From UBA7434 sp042090785 (GTDB taxonomy: Bacteria > Pseudomonadota > Gammaproteobacteria > Pseudomonadales > UBA7434): a stretch of DNA of 64,000 nucleotides. The notes beneath the pieces are model-generated. The model was not told the origin of the DNA and did no database searches. It was given only the letters and a program-made list of their open reading frames with translations. The stretch spans positions 62,001-126,000 of the forward strand of contig JBELIP010000002.1 in assembly GCA_042090785.1 (NCBI GenBank), in the 5' to 3' direction. The translations under genes and the position numbers were made by a program. Of the stretch, positions 1-9,513 are shown piece after piece. Numbering within the stretch: the first letter of the stretch is position 1; the number at the start of each line of letters is the position of its first letter.

Positions 1-1494
1 TTCGTCGGTTCGTGCTTCTGGAATCTTTCTAAAGTTGCATTCACTTAACAGGCAAATTTCATCGTAATCATAAAAAACAACTCGGCCATGACGCGTAACA
101 CCAAAGTTTTTTAATAACATATCGCCCGGAAATATATTCGCCGCTGCCAATTGTTTTATGGCATTACCGTACTCATCAATCGCACTATAAGTGCTGCCAT
201 CATCAGCATTGGGTAAATATAAGTTAAGTGGCACCATTTTACGCTCAACATAAACATGCTTAAGTATGAGGGCATTGCCCGAGGTCTCAACCATTGAGGG
301 CACCTCTTTATAAAGCTCGGCTAACAGCTCGTCGGAAAAACGGCGTTTATCAAATGCCAAGTATTTAAACTCATGAACATCCGCCATTCGCCCCGCACGA
401 TCTGACGACTTTACCATGCTGTATTTTTCTTCTACCTGCTTGCGCGTCATATCCTTTGGCGGTGTAAAGCGATCTTTAATCACTTTATAAACATAGTCAA
501 AGTCGGGCAAGGTAAATACCAGCATGACCATACCTTTAATACCCGGTGCAGAATTGTATTTTTGCTCTTGAGCAATTTGCTTAGTAAATGAAACAGCATA
601 TTGATAAAAAGCCGTTTTACCATGCTTTGCAAAACCAATTGACGTAAACAGCTCAAAAATTTCTTTATGCGGCATCATGCGTTTTAACACAGCAACATAT
701 TGCGCGGGATTATTGGTGCTCACCATAAAATATGAACGGGTAAAACTGAAGATCATACTGATTTCGTCACTGCCCAAAATAACGGCATCAACATACACCT
801 CGCCTTTTTCGTTATGCATAAAAGGCAACGCAACGGGAATAATTTCATCGGGTAAATCTATATAGCCAATAAGATAAGCGCCTTTGTTTCTAAAAAAGAC
901 ATTTTCAATAATTTTTATTGATATCTGCCCTTCAGCCGGCCTTACATCGGCAAAAAACTCAACAACACGGCCGACAATACGATTTACATCTCGATCAATA
1001 TCTTCGTAGGGAACTTGAAACTGAAAGCGTTCAAGTATTTCGCGCACGGTTTTATTTAAGCCGTGGTCGTACTCAAAGTTTATTAAAATATCATCAGCCG
1101 CAATGACTTTTGGATTTAACGATTTAACGCCGGCAAAGACACTGCTATGGCGGATAGCAACATGACCAAACACCCGATTAAACACCGAGTTAAAAAATGA
1201 TTCGGCAATTAAATGGTTAGGATGCTCGCTAATCATTTCGGTATAACGTGATTTTACCTGTGCCCAATTATCTTTATTTTGCAACTTATCACCGGCAATT
1301 TCTCGACAATGCTGCTCGGCATAACTTACTCGCTCACGATAAACCGTAAGCCGTAAGCGCATAGCGGCATGCACCTCATGCCACTGCGCTTGTTCAAAGC
1401 GTGTTTGCGCACCATGGGTGACATCCATAAAGTCGCTAAACATGGCTTCGAAACCATTAAGGATGCTATTAGCTATTGCGTCGGATAAATTCAT
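1..1494 (-). CDS. aceK: Isocitrate dehydrogenase kinase/phosphatase AceK (partial, 3' end off window)
   Basis: Reading from the ATG at 1494, the frame stays open for 498 codons to the window edge, so the C-terminal part (about 80-100 residues of a usual 570-600) is missing. The start MNLSDAIANSILNGFEAMF and the late stretch EICLLSECNFRKIPEAR, just before the edge, match the AceK family. AceK phosphorylates and dephosphorylates isocitrate dehydrogenase, which sets the flux split between the TCA cycle and the glyoxylate shunt. That fits the aceA and glcB genes nearby. It is transcribed towards the window start, 84 bp downstream of rraA, and the spacer holds a triple 11-bp repeat. The identification is by motif; the bifunctional active site can only be partly checked because of the truncation. 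Confidence 0.93.
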   Translation of the reverse strand, partial: MNLSDAIANSILNGFEAMFSDFMDVTHGAQTRFEQAQWHEVHAAMRLRLTVYRERVSYAEQHCREIAGDKLQNKDNWAQVKSRYTEMISEHPNHLIAESFFNSVFNRVFGHVAIRHSSVFAGVKSLNPKVIAADDILINFEYDHGLNKTVREILERFQFQVPYEDIDRDVNRIVGRVVEFFADVRPAEGQISIKIIENVFFRNKGAYLIGYIDLPDEIIPVALPFMHNEKGEVYVDAVILGSDEISMIFSFTRSYFMVSTNNPAQYVAVLKRMMPHKEIFELFTSIGFAKHGKTAFYQYAVSFTKQIAQEQKYNSAPGIKGMVMLVFTLPDFDYVYKVIKDRFTPPKDMTRKQVEEKYSMVKSSDRAGRMADVHEFKYLAFDKRRFSDELLAELYKEVPSMVETSGNALILKHVYVERKMVPLNLYLPNADDGSTYSAIDEYGNAIKQLAAANIFPGDMLLKNFGVTRHGRVVFYDYDEICLLSECNFRKIPEARTDE

Positions 1495-1527
1495 TGTGTG
1501 AGTTATTTTATAGCTCCGCTTTATTCA

Positions 1528-1560
1528 CTTTGCTTTAACTTTGCTTTAACTTTGCCTTAA
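1528..1560. repeat. Three tandem 11-bp units between rraA and aceK
   Basis: The unit CTTTGCTTTAA occurs at 1528-1538 and 1539-1549 exactly, and at 1550-1560 with one change. It lies in the short spacer between the rraA stop and the aceK start. It is one of many short tandem duplications in this window. Confidence 0.85.
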
Positions 1561-1578
1561 CTTTTACCAACGTTGCTT

Positions 1579-2088
1579 TTATCTGTTCAATAAATTTTTA
1601 TTGGATACCAGTATGCCCGTTTGATCGGCGTATAAATAGTGGCCTGGCGTAAATGTTGTGCCTGCAAAGTTAACAGGCATATCTAGGCTACCCTGACCTG
1701 CCTTCACCGTTTTACGCGGAATTGATGCAATGGCCATAACGCCTATAGCCATGGGGGTAATGATTTCAACATCACGTAAGCAACCGTTAATCACAATGCC
1801 GGCCCAGCCGTTCTCTAAGGCCGCTGCAGCTAATTGATCACCTAACAAAGAACAGTGCATAGAGGCTTCGCCGTCGACCACTAATACCCTGCCCAGTCCT
1901 GGCAACTTAACTTGTTGTGCCACCAATGAGTTATCCTCGAAACATTTGACGGTGCTTATTGCCCCATAAAAAGCCTGTTTACCACCATAGTGTGATAACA
2001 GTGGCGCCGCTACTTGCAGGTCGACTTCTGTGTTGGCTTCATATTGATCATAAAGATCAGGCGTAGATAGTAGAAGATTGTCTGTCAC
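1579..2088 (-). CDS. rraA: RraA-family protein (regulator of RNase E activity / HMG-aldolase fold)
   Basis: The 169-residue length and sequence are typical of RraA. A glycine-rich loop (GRVLVVDGEASMHCSLLGDQLA, read in two pieces around residues 67-88) is followed by GWAGIVINGCLRDVE, where the G-x-x-R-D pocket binds metal or substrate in aldolase relatives. RraA inhibits RNase E in E. coli, while close homologues are 4-hydroxy-4-methyl-2-oxoglutarate aldolases or oxaloacetate decarboxylases. Sequence alone does not separate these roles. It sits between aceA and aceK on the same strand. The terminator after aceA (about 2150-2195) lies between them, so it may have its own promoter. Confidence 0.9.
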   Translation of the reverse strand: MTDNLLLSTPDLYDQYEANTEVDLQVAAPLLSHYGGKQAFYGAISTVKCFEDNSLVAQQVKLPGLGRVLVVDGEASMHCSLLGDQLAAAALENGWAGIVINGCLRDVEIITPMAIGVMAIASIPRKTVKAGQGSLDMPVNFAGTTFTPGHYLYADQTGILVSNKNLLNR

Positions 2089-2149
2089 GATTAGCCAGCC
2101 CTATTACTTAACGTCTAAAAAAACGTTTAACCTCTCATAAAAAAATGAA

Positions 2150-2195
2150 AGAAAAAAACCGAACTGACAGTATTTTGCCAATTCGGTTTTTGTTA
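2150..2195 (-). terminator. Rho-independent terminator after aceA
   Basis: In the minus direction the stem ACCGAATTGGCA pairs with TGTCAGTTCGGT (2158-2187), with one mismatch, and is followed by a run of seven T. It lies 20 bp past the aceA stop. Confidence 0.85.
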
Positions 2196-2207
2196 TCGAA
2201 GATACGA

Positions 2208-3803
2208 TTAATCAAACTGATTCATTGTGTTGTCTTTACCTGACGCTTTAAGCGCCTGATCACCCGAGAAATACTCTTTATGGTCATCACCAATATTGGA
2301 ACCCGCCATAGCCTGATGTTTAACGCAGGCTAAACCTTCACGCAGTTCTTTACGCTGCACACCCGCAACATACGCCAACATACCTTCGTTACCAAAATAA
2401 CCTTTGGCTAAATTATCGGTAGACAACGCTGCCGTATGATAAGTAGGTAACGTAATCAGATGATGGAAAATGCCAGCTTCACGTGCGCCATCGGCTTGGA
2501 AGGTACGAATTTTTTCGTCGGCCGCTGCTGCTAATTCTGTGGCATCGTAATCAATACTCATTAATTCATCGCGATTATACGCCGAGACATCTTTGCCCTC
2601 TTCTGTCCACAAATCAAAAATTTGCTGACGGAAGTTTAACGTCCAATTAAAGGATGGCGAGTTGTTGTAAACCAATTTGGCATTGGGCACCACTTCGCGA
2701 ACCGCATTAACCATATCGCCAATTTGCTTAACATGTGGCTTTTCAGTTTCTATCCAAATAAGGTCGGCACCGTTTTGCAGTGACGTTATGCAATCAAGCA
2801 CACAGCGCGCTTCACCCGTACCGGCTTTAAAGCGATACAAGCCGTTAGGTAAACGTTCGGGTTTAACTAACTGGCCTTTATGCTTTAGCAGCATATCGCC
2901 TTCGTTAACATCGTCGGTTGATGTCACAGGGGTTGTCTCTAAGTAATCGTTGTATTGCGAGGCTAAATCGCCTTCTGACAGCGACACGGGAATTTTTTGA
3001 GTTAAGCCAGCGCCTAAGGAATCGGTACGCGCCACAATAATGCCATCGTCTACACCTAACTCAATAAAGGCATAACGTACCGCGTTTATTTTTGCTAAAA
3101 AGTCTTCGTGCGGTACGGTGACTTTGCCATCTTGGTGGCCGCATTGCTTGGCATCGGATACTTGGTTTTCTATTTGTATACAGCAAGCACCCGCTTCAAT
3201 CATGCGCTTGGCTAGCAAGTAAGTTGCCTCCTCGTTACCAAACCCGGCATCAATATCGGCAACAATAGGCACAATATGCGTTTCAAAATTTTCAATTTGG
3301 TTTAACACATCTTTTTCTTTAGCTGCATCATTGGCTTCTCGAGCAGCATCTAAAGCTTTGAATAAATCGCCTAACTCACGCGCATCGGCTTGACGAAGAA
3401 AAGTATATAACTCTTCGATTAATGAAGAGACTGACGTTTTTTCATGCATGGATTGATCGGGTAAGGGACCAAAGTCTGAACGCAGTGCCGCAACCATCCA
3501 ACCGGATAAATACAAATAACTTTTATTGGTCGTACCGTGATGTTTTTTCACCGCCAACATTTTTTGTTGTCCAATAAAACCATGCCAGCAACCCAACGAC
3601 TGTGTGTACTGTGATGAATCGGCGTCGTACTCGGCCATATCCTTACGCATAATAGCTGCCGTGTACTTAGCAATATCAAGCCCACTTTGAAAACGGTTTT
3701 GCAAACGCATACGCGCGGCTGATTCAGGGTTAATAGCGTTCCAGGCACCTTTATGGTTGGCACGTAACGAGGCTATTTGGTCAATATTTTCTTTATATGA
3801 CAT
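2208..3803 (-). CDS. aceA: Isocitrate lyase
   Basis: This enzyme cleaves isocitrate to glyoxylate and succinate, the first step of the glyoxylate shunt. The protein has 531 residues, the length of the long Pseudomonas-type isocitrate lyases, against about 434 in E. coli. The catalytic signature K-x-C-G-H is present as AKQCGHQDGK, with the catalytic Cys at residue 221. The upstream motif VADIDAGFGN binds Mg and substrate, and SPSFNWTLNF is also present. It is divergent from a LysR-type regulator across a 407-bp spacer that contains a 21-bp inverted repeat (3941-3961). With aceK and glcB it forms a glyoxylate-shunt locus. Identification is secure. Confidence 0.97.
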   Translation of the reverse strand: MSYKENIDQIASLRANHKGAWNAINPESAARMRLQNRFQSGLDIAKYTAAIMRKDMAEYDADSSQYTQSLGCWHGFIGQQKMLAVKKHHGTTNKSYLYLSGWMVAALRSDFGPLPDQSMHEKTSVSSLIEELYTFLRQADARELGDLFKALDAAREANDAAKEKDVLNQIENFETHIVPIVADIDAGFGNEEATYLLAKRMIEAGACCIQIENQVSDAKQCGHQDGKVTVPHEDFLAKINAVRYAFIELGVDDGIIVARTDSLGAGLTQKIPVSLSEGDLASQYNDYLETTPVTSTDDVNEGDMLLKHKGQLVKPERLPNGLYRFKAGTGEARCVLDCITSLQNGADLIWIETEKPHVKQIGDMVNAVREVVPNAKLVYNNSPSFNWTLNFRQQIFDLWTEEGKDVSAYNRDELMSIDYDATELAAAADEKIRTFQADGAREAGIFHHLITLPTYHTAALSTDNLAKGYFGNEGMLAYVAGVQRKELREGLACVKHQAMAGSNIGDDHKEYFSGDQALKASGKDNTMNQFD

Positions 3804-4210
3804 GTATATTTTTCCTTCATCTATTAGCGGTTGCGAATCATTGCGGGTAGTTAGTTAAATAAGTGTAGGTCTCATCCGTTCGGTGAGAGCGGCAATAATG
3901 AATAAACAGCTGCAATCCGCTCATATAACGATCTAATTGAGTTAACAAAATTTTAGTTAACCGGTATTCGTGCTGTTAGCCAGCATGGCTTTACGCTTAA
4001 TGCATTAAGCATGACCTTTTTAGTGAGGATCTGAGCTACCAGACCAATATCTAGCCAATAAAAAAGCCCATAAACAACATCAGCGGTTGTCATTTGCAAA
4101 TAAGCTTAATAGAATATCTTTAATTAATAAAATTTATACAATAAATTCAATATATATTTTATATGAATAGTTGTAATTGCTTATAAATAGCTATGCAGAG
4201 GCTAACTCCC
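3804..4210. promoter_or_regulatory. Divergent aceA/LysR control region
   Basis: This 407-bp AT-rich spacer separates divergent aceA and the LysR-type gene. It contains a near-perfect inverted repeat at 3941-3961: GTTAAC half-sites flank an A/T core, with one mismatched pair. It lies about 138 bp upstream of the aceA start. LysR-type regulators usually bind such dyads in divergent regions, so it is a candidate operator. No clear sigma-70 promoter was fixed by eye. Confidence 0.5.
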
Positions 4211-5158
4211 ATGAATATTAAACGCATTGACCTTAACCTTTTGGTTTATTTGAATACCCTGCTTAAAGAGCGCAGCGTATCGCGAGCGGCCGAAAAGTTA
4301 GGTATTACTCAGCCAGCAATGAGTAATGCATTGCGCCGACTACGTGATTTACTGGGTGACCCGGTACTGGTGCGCACGAGTTCGGGTATGACCCCGACTG
4401 AGCGAGCAAAAATAATGGAGCCGCTGGTAGTCGAAGCGCTGTCGCGCGCTGAACTTGCCCTGCAACCGGTGGAAAACTTTGATGCCGCTACTAGCACGCG
4501 TACTTTTCGAATTATGGCCAGCGATTACATTGAGACCACGCTCTTAGCACCACTTATGGGCCGCCTTAACGCTATTGCACCCGGCATTACACTTGATGTG
4601 TTAACCGCCAGTGACGGTAGCTTTAGCGATTTAGAGCGTGGTGATATTGATATGGCGATTAACCGTTTTGACCATTTACCCGACTCTTTTCACCAAAAAA
4701 GTATTTGGCGCGATAATTTTGCCTGCCTTGTTGGCAGTGAGCACCCTGCGAAAAATGCGCTCACCTTAGAAGCTTATTTAGAATCAAAACATATTTGGGT
4801 GAGCAAAACAGGGATTGGTGTTGGTACCGGTATGAATCCTAAATACAGCCAAAAACTCGGCTGGGTTGATGAAGCACTGTCCGATATGGGTAAAAAGCGT
4901 CGCATCACTTTATTTACTCGTCACTACCAAGTGTCTAATTATTTGCAAGAAAGTAAACAGTTAGTTGCCACCTTGCCCGCGCGCGCTGCACTGGTCTGGA
5001 AAAACACACCAGGCATTGTGATTACTAAGCCGCCTTTTCCAATTGTGCCCATTGAAATAAAAATGGCATGGAGCCCTGTGTTGCACCATAACATTGCGCA
5101 TAAATGGCTTAGGGATGAAATTAAAACCGTCGCAAAAACAGTGAAAGGCAATATTTAA
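4211..5158 (+). CDS. LysR-family transcriptional regulator (divergent from aceA)
   Basis: An N-terminal winged HTH (LLVYLNTLLKERSVSRAAEKLG, read as residues 9-30, then ITQPAMSNALRRLRDLLGDPVLVR) is followed by a periplasmic-binding-like effector domain, about 315 residues in all. The ATG at 4211 is preferred over an upstream in-frame ATG at 4193, because AGAGG lies 9 nt before 4211 and the resulting N-terminus (MNIKRIDLNLL) is the family norm. It sits between aceA, which is divergent, and glcB, downstream on the same strand. Local control of the glyoxylate shunt is therefore a reasonable inference, but the effector is unknown. Confidence 0.9.
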   Translation: MNIKRIDLNLLVYLNTLLKERSVSRAAEKLGITQPAMSNALRRLRDLLGDPVLVRTSSGMTPTERAKIMEPLVVEALSRAELALQPVENFDAATSTRTFRIMASDYIETTLLAPLMGRLNAIAPGITLDVLTASDGSFSDLERGDIDMAINRFDHLPDSFHQKSIWRDNFACLVGSEHPAKNALTLEAYLESKHIWVSKTGIGVGTGMNPKYSQKLGWVDEALSDMGKKRRITLFTRHYQVSNYLQESKQLVATLPARAALVWKNTPGIVITKPPFPIVPIEIKMAWSPVLHHNIAHKWLRDEIKTVAKTVKGNI

Positions 5159-5170
5159 AGCTAATATTAA

Positions 5171-5201
5171 GTGGTGATTTATTAATAAATAAATTCACCA
5201 C
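5171..5201 (+). terminator. Hairpin after the LysR gene (possible weak terminator)
   Basis: GTGGTGA (5171-5177) pairs with TCACCAC (5195-5201) around an A/T loop that can itself pair. There is no strong T-run after it, so termination is uncertain. It lies 13 bp past the LysR stop and about 100 bp before glcB. Confidence 0.4.
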
Positions 5202-5298
5202 GCTAATACATTTTATAATGATTATTAATTTATATTATGAATAGCTTTCGTCATATACTTCCCATACAACCACTCACAACAGCAAAAGTTGAATAATC

Positions 5299-7548
5299 AT
5301 GCCTGCTAATACTAACGAAACAAGCAATACACGTTATAGCAATTACCAAAACCGAAGCAGCCTAAATGTTGCGCCGCAACTGTGTGAGTTTATTGAAAGC
5401 GAAGTCCTGCCCGACTTAGCCATTGATGCGAATATTTTTTGGCAGCATTTTTCTGACTTAATCAACGAGTTTGCACCGCGCAATAAAGCGTTATTGTTAG
5501 AGCGCGAGCGAATGCAAACGGCGATTGATCAGTGGTATCTCAATCAATCTAACAATCAAGCCAGCAATCAACCCGCGACGGATGCTGAACAAATAGCTTT
5601 TTTACGCGGCATTGGTTATATCACTGATGATGTTGAAGACTTTAGTATTACCACCGACAACGTCGACGATGCCATTGCCTGTATTCCTGGCCCACAACTG
5701 GTGGTGCCTGTTAAGAATGCACGCTACGCACTTAATGCCACTAATGCGCGCTGGGGCAGCCTTTACGATGCGCTTTATGGCACCAATGTCATTGAATATG
5801 TGACTGAATCGCCCACTGCAACAAGCGGTAGTTATGATGCCGCTCGCGGTGCCGAGGTTATTCGCTATGGTCGGCAATTTTTAGATCAAGCAGCACCACT
5901 GAGCAGTGGCAGCCATGCCGATGCTAACGCCTACATTATTGAGAATGGTCAACTAAAAGTAACCATTAACTCAACAACTAGCGCATTAAAAAAACCCGAA
6001 CAGTTTGTTGGTTATACCGGCAGCGCCGATGCACCTAAAAGTATTTTATTAAACAACCACCACCTGCATATTGAATTGTTATTTGATAACAACGGCGTTA
6101 TTGGTAAAGACGATGCAGCGAGTATGCAGGATATTATTTTAGAGTCGGCCATTACCACTATTCAAGATTGCGAAGATTCAGTAGCCGCCGTTGATGCCGA
6201 AGATAAAACATTAGTGTATCGCAACTGGCTAGGCCTAATGCGCGGTAGCTTGCAAACCGAATTTACAAAAGGAAAGCGTGTTGTCGCGCGCGGGCTGAAT
6301 GCTGATCGTGAATTTATATCGCCCAACGGCAAAGCATTTTCATTATCGGGCCGCAGTTTATTATTGGTTAGAAACGTCGGCCATTTAATGACAAACGATG
6401 CCGTGTTAGATGCAAATGGCGAAGCCATTCCTGAAGGCATTATGGATGGCATTGTGACGGCCACTATTGCCTTATATGATATGAAAAAGCTTAACTCATT
6501 ATCTAACTCTACCACCGGCAGCATGTATATTGTTAAACCGAAAATGCATGGTCCCGATGAAGTGACTTTTACCTGCGATTTATTTAGTGCCATTGAGCAG
6601 CAACTGGGCTTGCCGGTTAATAGCATTAAGCTTGGCATTATGGATGAAGAACGGCGCACCTCACTCAACTTAAAAGCCTGTATTCATGCTGCAAAAGACC
6701 GTGTTATTTTTATTAACACCGGCTTTCTTGACCGCACTGGCGATGAAATTCATACCGCTATGGAAGCCGGCCCCATACTGCCTAAAGAATTGATTAAAAA
6801 TGCCGATTGGATTAGTGCCTACGAGGCCTCTAACGTGGTTATTGGTTTGCAGTGCGGACTTTCGGGTAAAGCACAAATAGGCAAAGGTATGTGGGCTATG
6901 CCTGACGAAATGAAAGCCATGGTTGAGACTAAAGATGGCCACCCCAAAAGTGGTGCCAACTGTGCATGGGTACCCTCACCCACGGCGGCCACCTTGCATG
7001 TTATGCATTACCACCAAACCGATGTATTAGCGGTGCAGCAAAATATGCTAAATACATTAGCTGGCAAGCCAAGTGAAGATTATCGGGCAGCCTTAGTACG
7101 CGCCCCCATTATGGCTATGCCGCACAACTTAAATGCCGAGGCTATTCAACAGCAATTGGATAATAATATTCAAGGCATGCTGGGTTATGTGGTGCGTTGG
7201 ATTAATGACGGTGTGGGCTGCTCAAAAGTGCCTAACATTCATAATGTGGGGCTTATGGAAGATCGCGCCACATTAAGAATATCGAGTCTGCACGTTGCCA
7301 ATTGGTTACATCATAATATCTGTACTGGTGAGCAAGTAATAGAATCGCTTAAACGCATGGCCGTTGTTGTTGACGAACAAAACGCAGACGATAAACATTA
7401 TCAAGCTATGGCGCCAAACTTTGACAATAGTATTGCGTTTAAAGCGGCCAGCGCATTGATATTTGAAGGTAAAGAACAACCGAGTGGTTATACCGAACCG
7501 CTGCTACATAAAATGCGTCAATTACAAAAACAGCAAGCAGGTGCTTAA
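5299..7548 (+). CDS. glcB: Malate synthase G
   Basis: This enzyme condenses glyoxylate with acetyl-CoA to give malate, completing the glyoxylate shunt begun by AceA. The protein has 749 residues against about 723 for E. coli GlcB. Signatures include TTIQDCEDSVAAVDAEDK, YRNWLGLMRGSL, the GIMDEERRTSLNL region with conserved catalytic acid and arginine, and FINTGFLDRTGDEIHT. Its last bases overlap the convergent DUF599 gene by 4 bp. A putative hairpin lies between it and the upstream LysR gene, so it may have its own promoter at about 5210-5290. Confidence 0.96.
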   Translation: MPANTNETSNTRYSNYQNRSSLNVAPQLCEFIESEVLPDLAIDANIFWQHFSDLINEFAPRNKALLLERERMQTAIDQWYLNQSNNQASNQPATDAEQIAFLRGIGYITDDVEDFSITTDNVDDAIACIPGPQLVVPVKNARYALNATNARWGSLYDALYGTNVIEYVTESPTATSGSYDAARGAEVIRYGRQFLDQAAPLSSGSHADANAYIIENGQLKVTINSTTSALKKPEQFVGYTGSADAPKSILLNNHHLHIELLFDNNGVIGKDDAASMQDIILESAITTIQDCEDSVAAVDAEDKTLVYRNWLGLMRGSLQTEFTKGKRVVARGLNADREFISPNGKAFSLSGRSLLLVRNVGHLMTNDAVLDANGEAIPEGIMDGIVTATIALYDMKKLNSLSNSTTGSMYIVKPKMHGPDEVTFTCDLFSAIEQQLGLPVNSIKLGIMDEERRTSLNLKACIHAAKDRVIFINTGFLDRTGDEIHTAMEAGPILPKELIKNADWISAYEASNVVIGLQCGLSGKAQIGKGMWAMPDEMKAMVETKDGHPKSGANCAWVPSPTAATLHVMHYHQTDVLAVQQNMLNTLAGKPSEDYRAALVRAPIMAMPHNLNAEAIQQQLDNNIQGMLGYVVRWINDGVGCSKVPNIHNVGLMEDRATLRISSLHVANWLHHNICTGEQVIESLKRMAVVVDEQNADDKHYQAMAPNFDNSIAFKAASALIFEGKEQPSGYTEPLLHKMRQLQKQQAGA

Positions 7549-8273
7549 TGTTTATTTTCGTGTTGATGCCAGTCGAGGTTAACTTGCAGCAGTGCCTGTA
7601 AGCTCTTTGATCTAAATTCGCGCTGATAAAGAATAGCAACCACGGTAGCTGTGGCTAACATAAATAGCAATGGGTGAATAAACCAGGCCAGCATGGCCAT
7701 AGAATAATAAAAAGAGCGCAGTCCAAAATTATAACTGTGTGAGGCTTGGTCTAGGATTTTTCCACAGTGCAATGAAAAAACCCGACACTCTTCATTACTT
7801 ATGTTTTTTTCAACGGCATTTGGTGCCGCACCAATTAATACGCCACAAAACCCAAACTGCCTTAAAGACCATGTAAAGGTGAAAAACGCATAAATAAAAA
7901 TTAAACACAGTAGAAAAAACTTAAACTGTATAAGCTGCGCATTGGTTTCAGAGAAAAAAGGTAAGGTGCTAAAAAGCTGCGTCACTTGATCGGTATTGGC
8001 AATAACGGTAATCATAGCGGCTAATATCAGCATACTGGTGGACGCCATAAAAGCGACGTTTTTTTCTAAATTAGAGATAATGGCCGCATCGCCAACACGC
8101 ATATCACGCGATAAAACGGAACGCATCCAGTCGACGCGATGACGATGCATCACCGAAGCAATACAGTCGACTTTTTTTGCTTGGTATTTAGCAAAGCCGC
8201 TATAGCCTACCCAACAAAAGAAAAACCAAACTAAACTGAGTAAATTAATCCAGTCAGAATTCAATGCTGCCAT
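7545..8273 (-). CDS. DUF599 family inner-membrane protein
   Basis: The 242 residues contain about four hydrophobic spans, near residues 8-28, 77-95, 116-140 and 190-215. The family pattern is present: an early R-x-x-W region (HRHRVDWMRSVLSRDMRVGDAAII) and FMASTSMLILAAM. DUF599 proteins are uncharacterised. The gene is convergent with glcB and lies just downstream of trpS on the same strand, 68 bp away, but no functional link is evident. Confidence 0.8.
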   Translation of the reverse strand: MAALNSDWINLLSLVWFFFCWVGYSGFAKYQAKKVDCIASVMHRHRVDWMRSVLSRDMRVGDAAIISNLEKNVAFMASTSMLILAAMITVIANTDQVTQLFSTLPFFSETNAQLIQFKFFLLCLIFIYAFFTFTWSLRQFGFCGVLIGAAPNAVEKNISNEECRVFSLHCGKILDQASHSYNFGLRSFYYSMAMLAWFIHPLLFMLATATVVAILYQREFRSKSLQALLQVNLDWHQHENKH

Positions 8274-8341
8274 AAAACGTATACTCTAATCGTTATTTTA
8301 TTTTTTTCTACTTTTAATACCTGCTCGACAATAAGCCAGCA

Positions 8342-9373
8342 CTATTTAGTCATTGCTCGAATGCCAATAGCCTCGCGCACCTGCTGAATTTTAGGGGCGG
8401 TTACTGCTCGCGCTTTTTCTGCGCCGGCTAATAGAATAGTTTCCATCTTGGCAGGGTTTGCCATGAGTTCTAGGTAACGTTCGCGCGGCTCAGCTAGTTC
8501 GTTATTAATTAATTCAAACAAGCTTTTTTTGGCTTCACCCCATGCAATACCATCATGAAATTCCTGGCGCATATCGGCGGTTTGCTGCTCTGTTGCAAAA
8601 GCCTTCCAAATTTGAAATACCGTTGAATCATCAGGGTCTTTTGGCTCGCCCGGCTCTAATAAATTGGTTTTAATTTTATTAATCGATTTTTTTAGCTTTT
8701 TCTCGGTATCAAAAAGCGGAATAGTATTGTTATAGCTCTTACTCATTTTGCGGCCATCCAAACCTTGCAATACCGCTACGTTATCTTCGACTAATGCCTC
8801 TGGTAGCACAAAGCACTCGCCATAATGATGATTAAAACGCTGAGCAATATCGCGCGCCATTTCAACATGTTGAATTTGGTCGCGGCCAACCGGAATTTGC
8901 TTGCCGTTAAACATTAAAATATCGGCGGCCATTAATACCGGATAACTAAACAACCCCATAGTCACAGCGTTATCTGGGTCTACATTAGCGGTTTCGTTAG
9001 CTTGCACGGCGGCTTTATAGGCATGGGCGCGATTCATTAAACCTTTGGCTGTCCAGCAGGTTAAAATCCAAGACAGCTCCATAATTTCGGGCACATCGGA
9101 CTGGCGATAAAATGTGACTTTATCAACATCCAACCCTAAAGCCAGCCAAGTAGCGGCAATTTCAATACTGGATTGATGAATTTTATCGGGCTCATGACTT
9201 TTGATCATGGCATGATAATCGGCTAAAAACAGGAAGGAATCGGTATTATCGTTTTGACTGGCAGCAATGGCTGGCTTAATCGCACCCACATAATTGCCAA
9301 GATGCGGCGTACCCGTAGTGGTAATGCCTGTTAATACACGATTAGCGTCAGAAGATGGCTTTTTGTCGGTCAT
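8342..9373 (-). CDS. trpS: Tryptophanyl-tRNA synthetase
   Basis: This class I synthetase charges tRNA-Trp. The HIGH-type motif appears as GTPHLGNYVGAI near the N-terminus, and the KMSKS loop appears as GRKMSKSYNNTIPLF. The frame is open up to 9463, but the ATG at 9373 (MTDKKPSSDANRVLTGI) is chosen because the family begins just before the V-L-T-G-I strand. The extra 30 residues upstream (MRALLFIIKYCHC...) look non-homologous. That gives 343 residues, near the usual 330-350. Confidence 0.95.
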   Translation of the reverse strand: MTDKKPSSDANRVLTGITTTGTPHLGNYVGAIKPAIAASQNDNTDSFLFLADYHAMIKSHEPDKIHQSSIEIAATWLALGLDVDKVTFYRQSDVPEIMELSWILTCWTAKGLMNRAHAYKAAVQANETANVDPDNAVTMGLFSYPVLMAADILMFNGKQIPVGRDQIQHVEMARDIAQRFNHHYGECFVLPEALVEDNVAVLQGLDGRKMSKSYNNTIPLFDTEKKLKKSINKIKTNLLEPGEPKDPDDSTVFQIWKAFATEQQTADMRQEFHDGIAWGEAKKSLFELINNELAEPRERYLELMANPAKMETILLAGAEKARAVTAPKIQQVREAIGIRAMTK

Positions 9374-9475
9374 ATGAGCGTTGTCCAGGTCTTTAATCAT
9401 TAAACCGTTGGTTTTAACTCCAACACAATGGCAGTATTTAATGATAAACAATAAAGCGCGCAATGATAAACGAAA

Positions 9476-9513
9476 GAAGTGTGTTTGGCTAAAGGAAGTG
9501 TGTTTAGCTAAGG
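9476..9513. repeat. Tandem 19-bp duplication at the photolyase-gene 3' end
   Basis: GAAGTGTGTTTGGCTAAAG (9476-9494) is followed directly by a near-identical copy (9495-9513). The second copy runs into the last codons of the photolyase-related gene. Confidence 0.8.
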
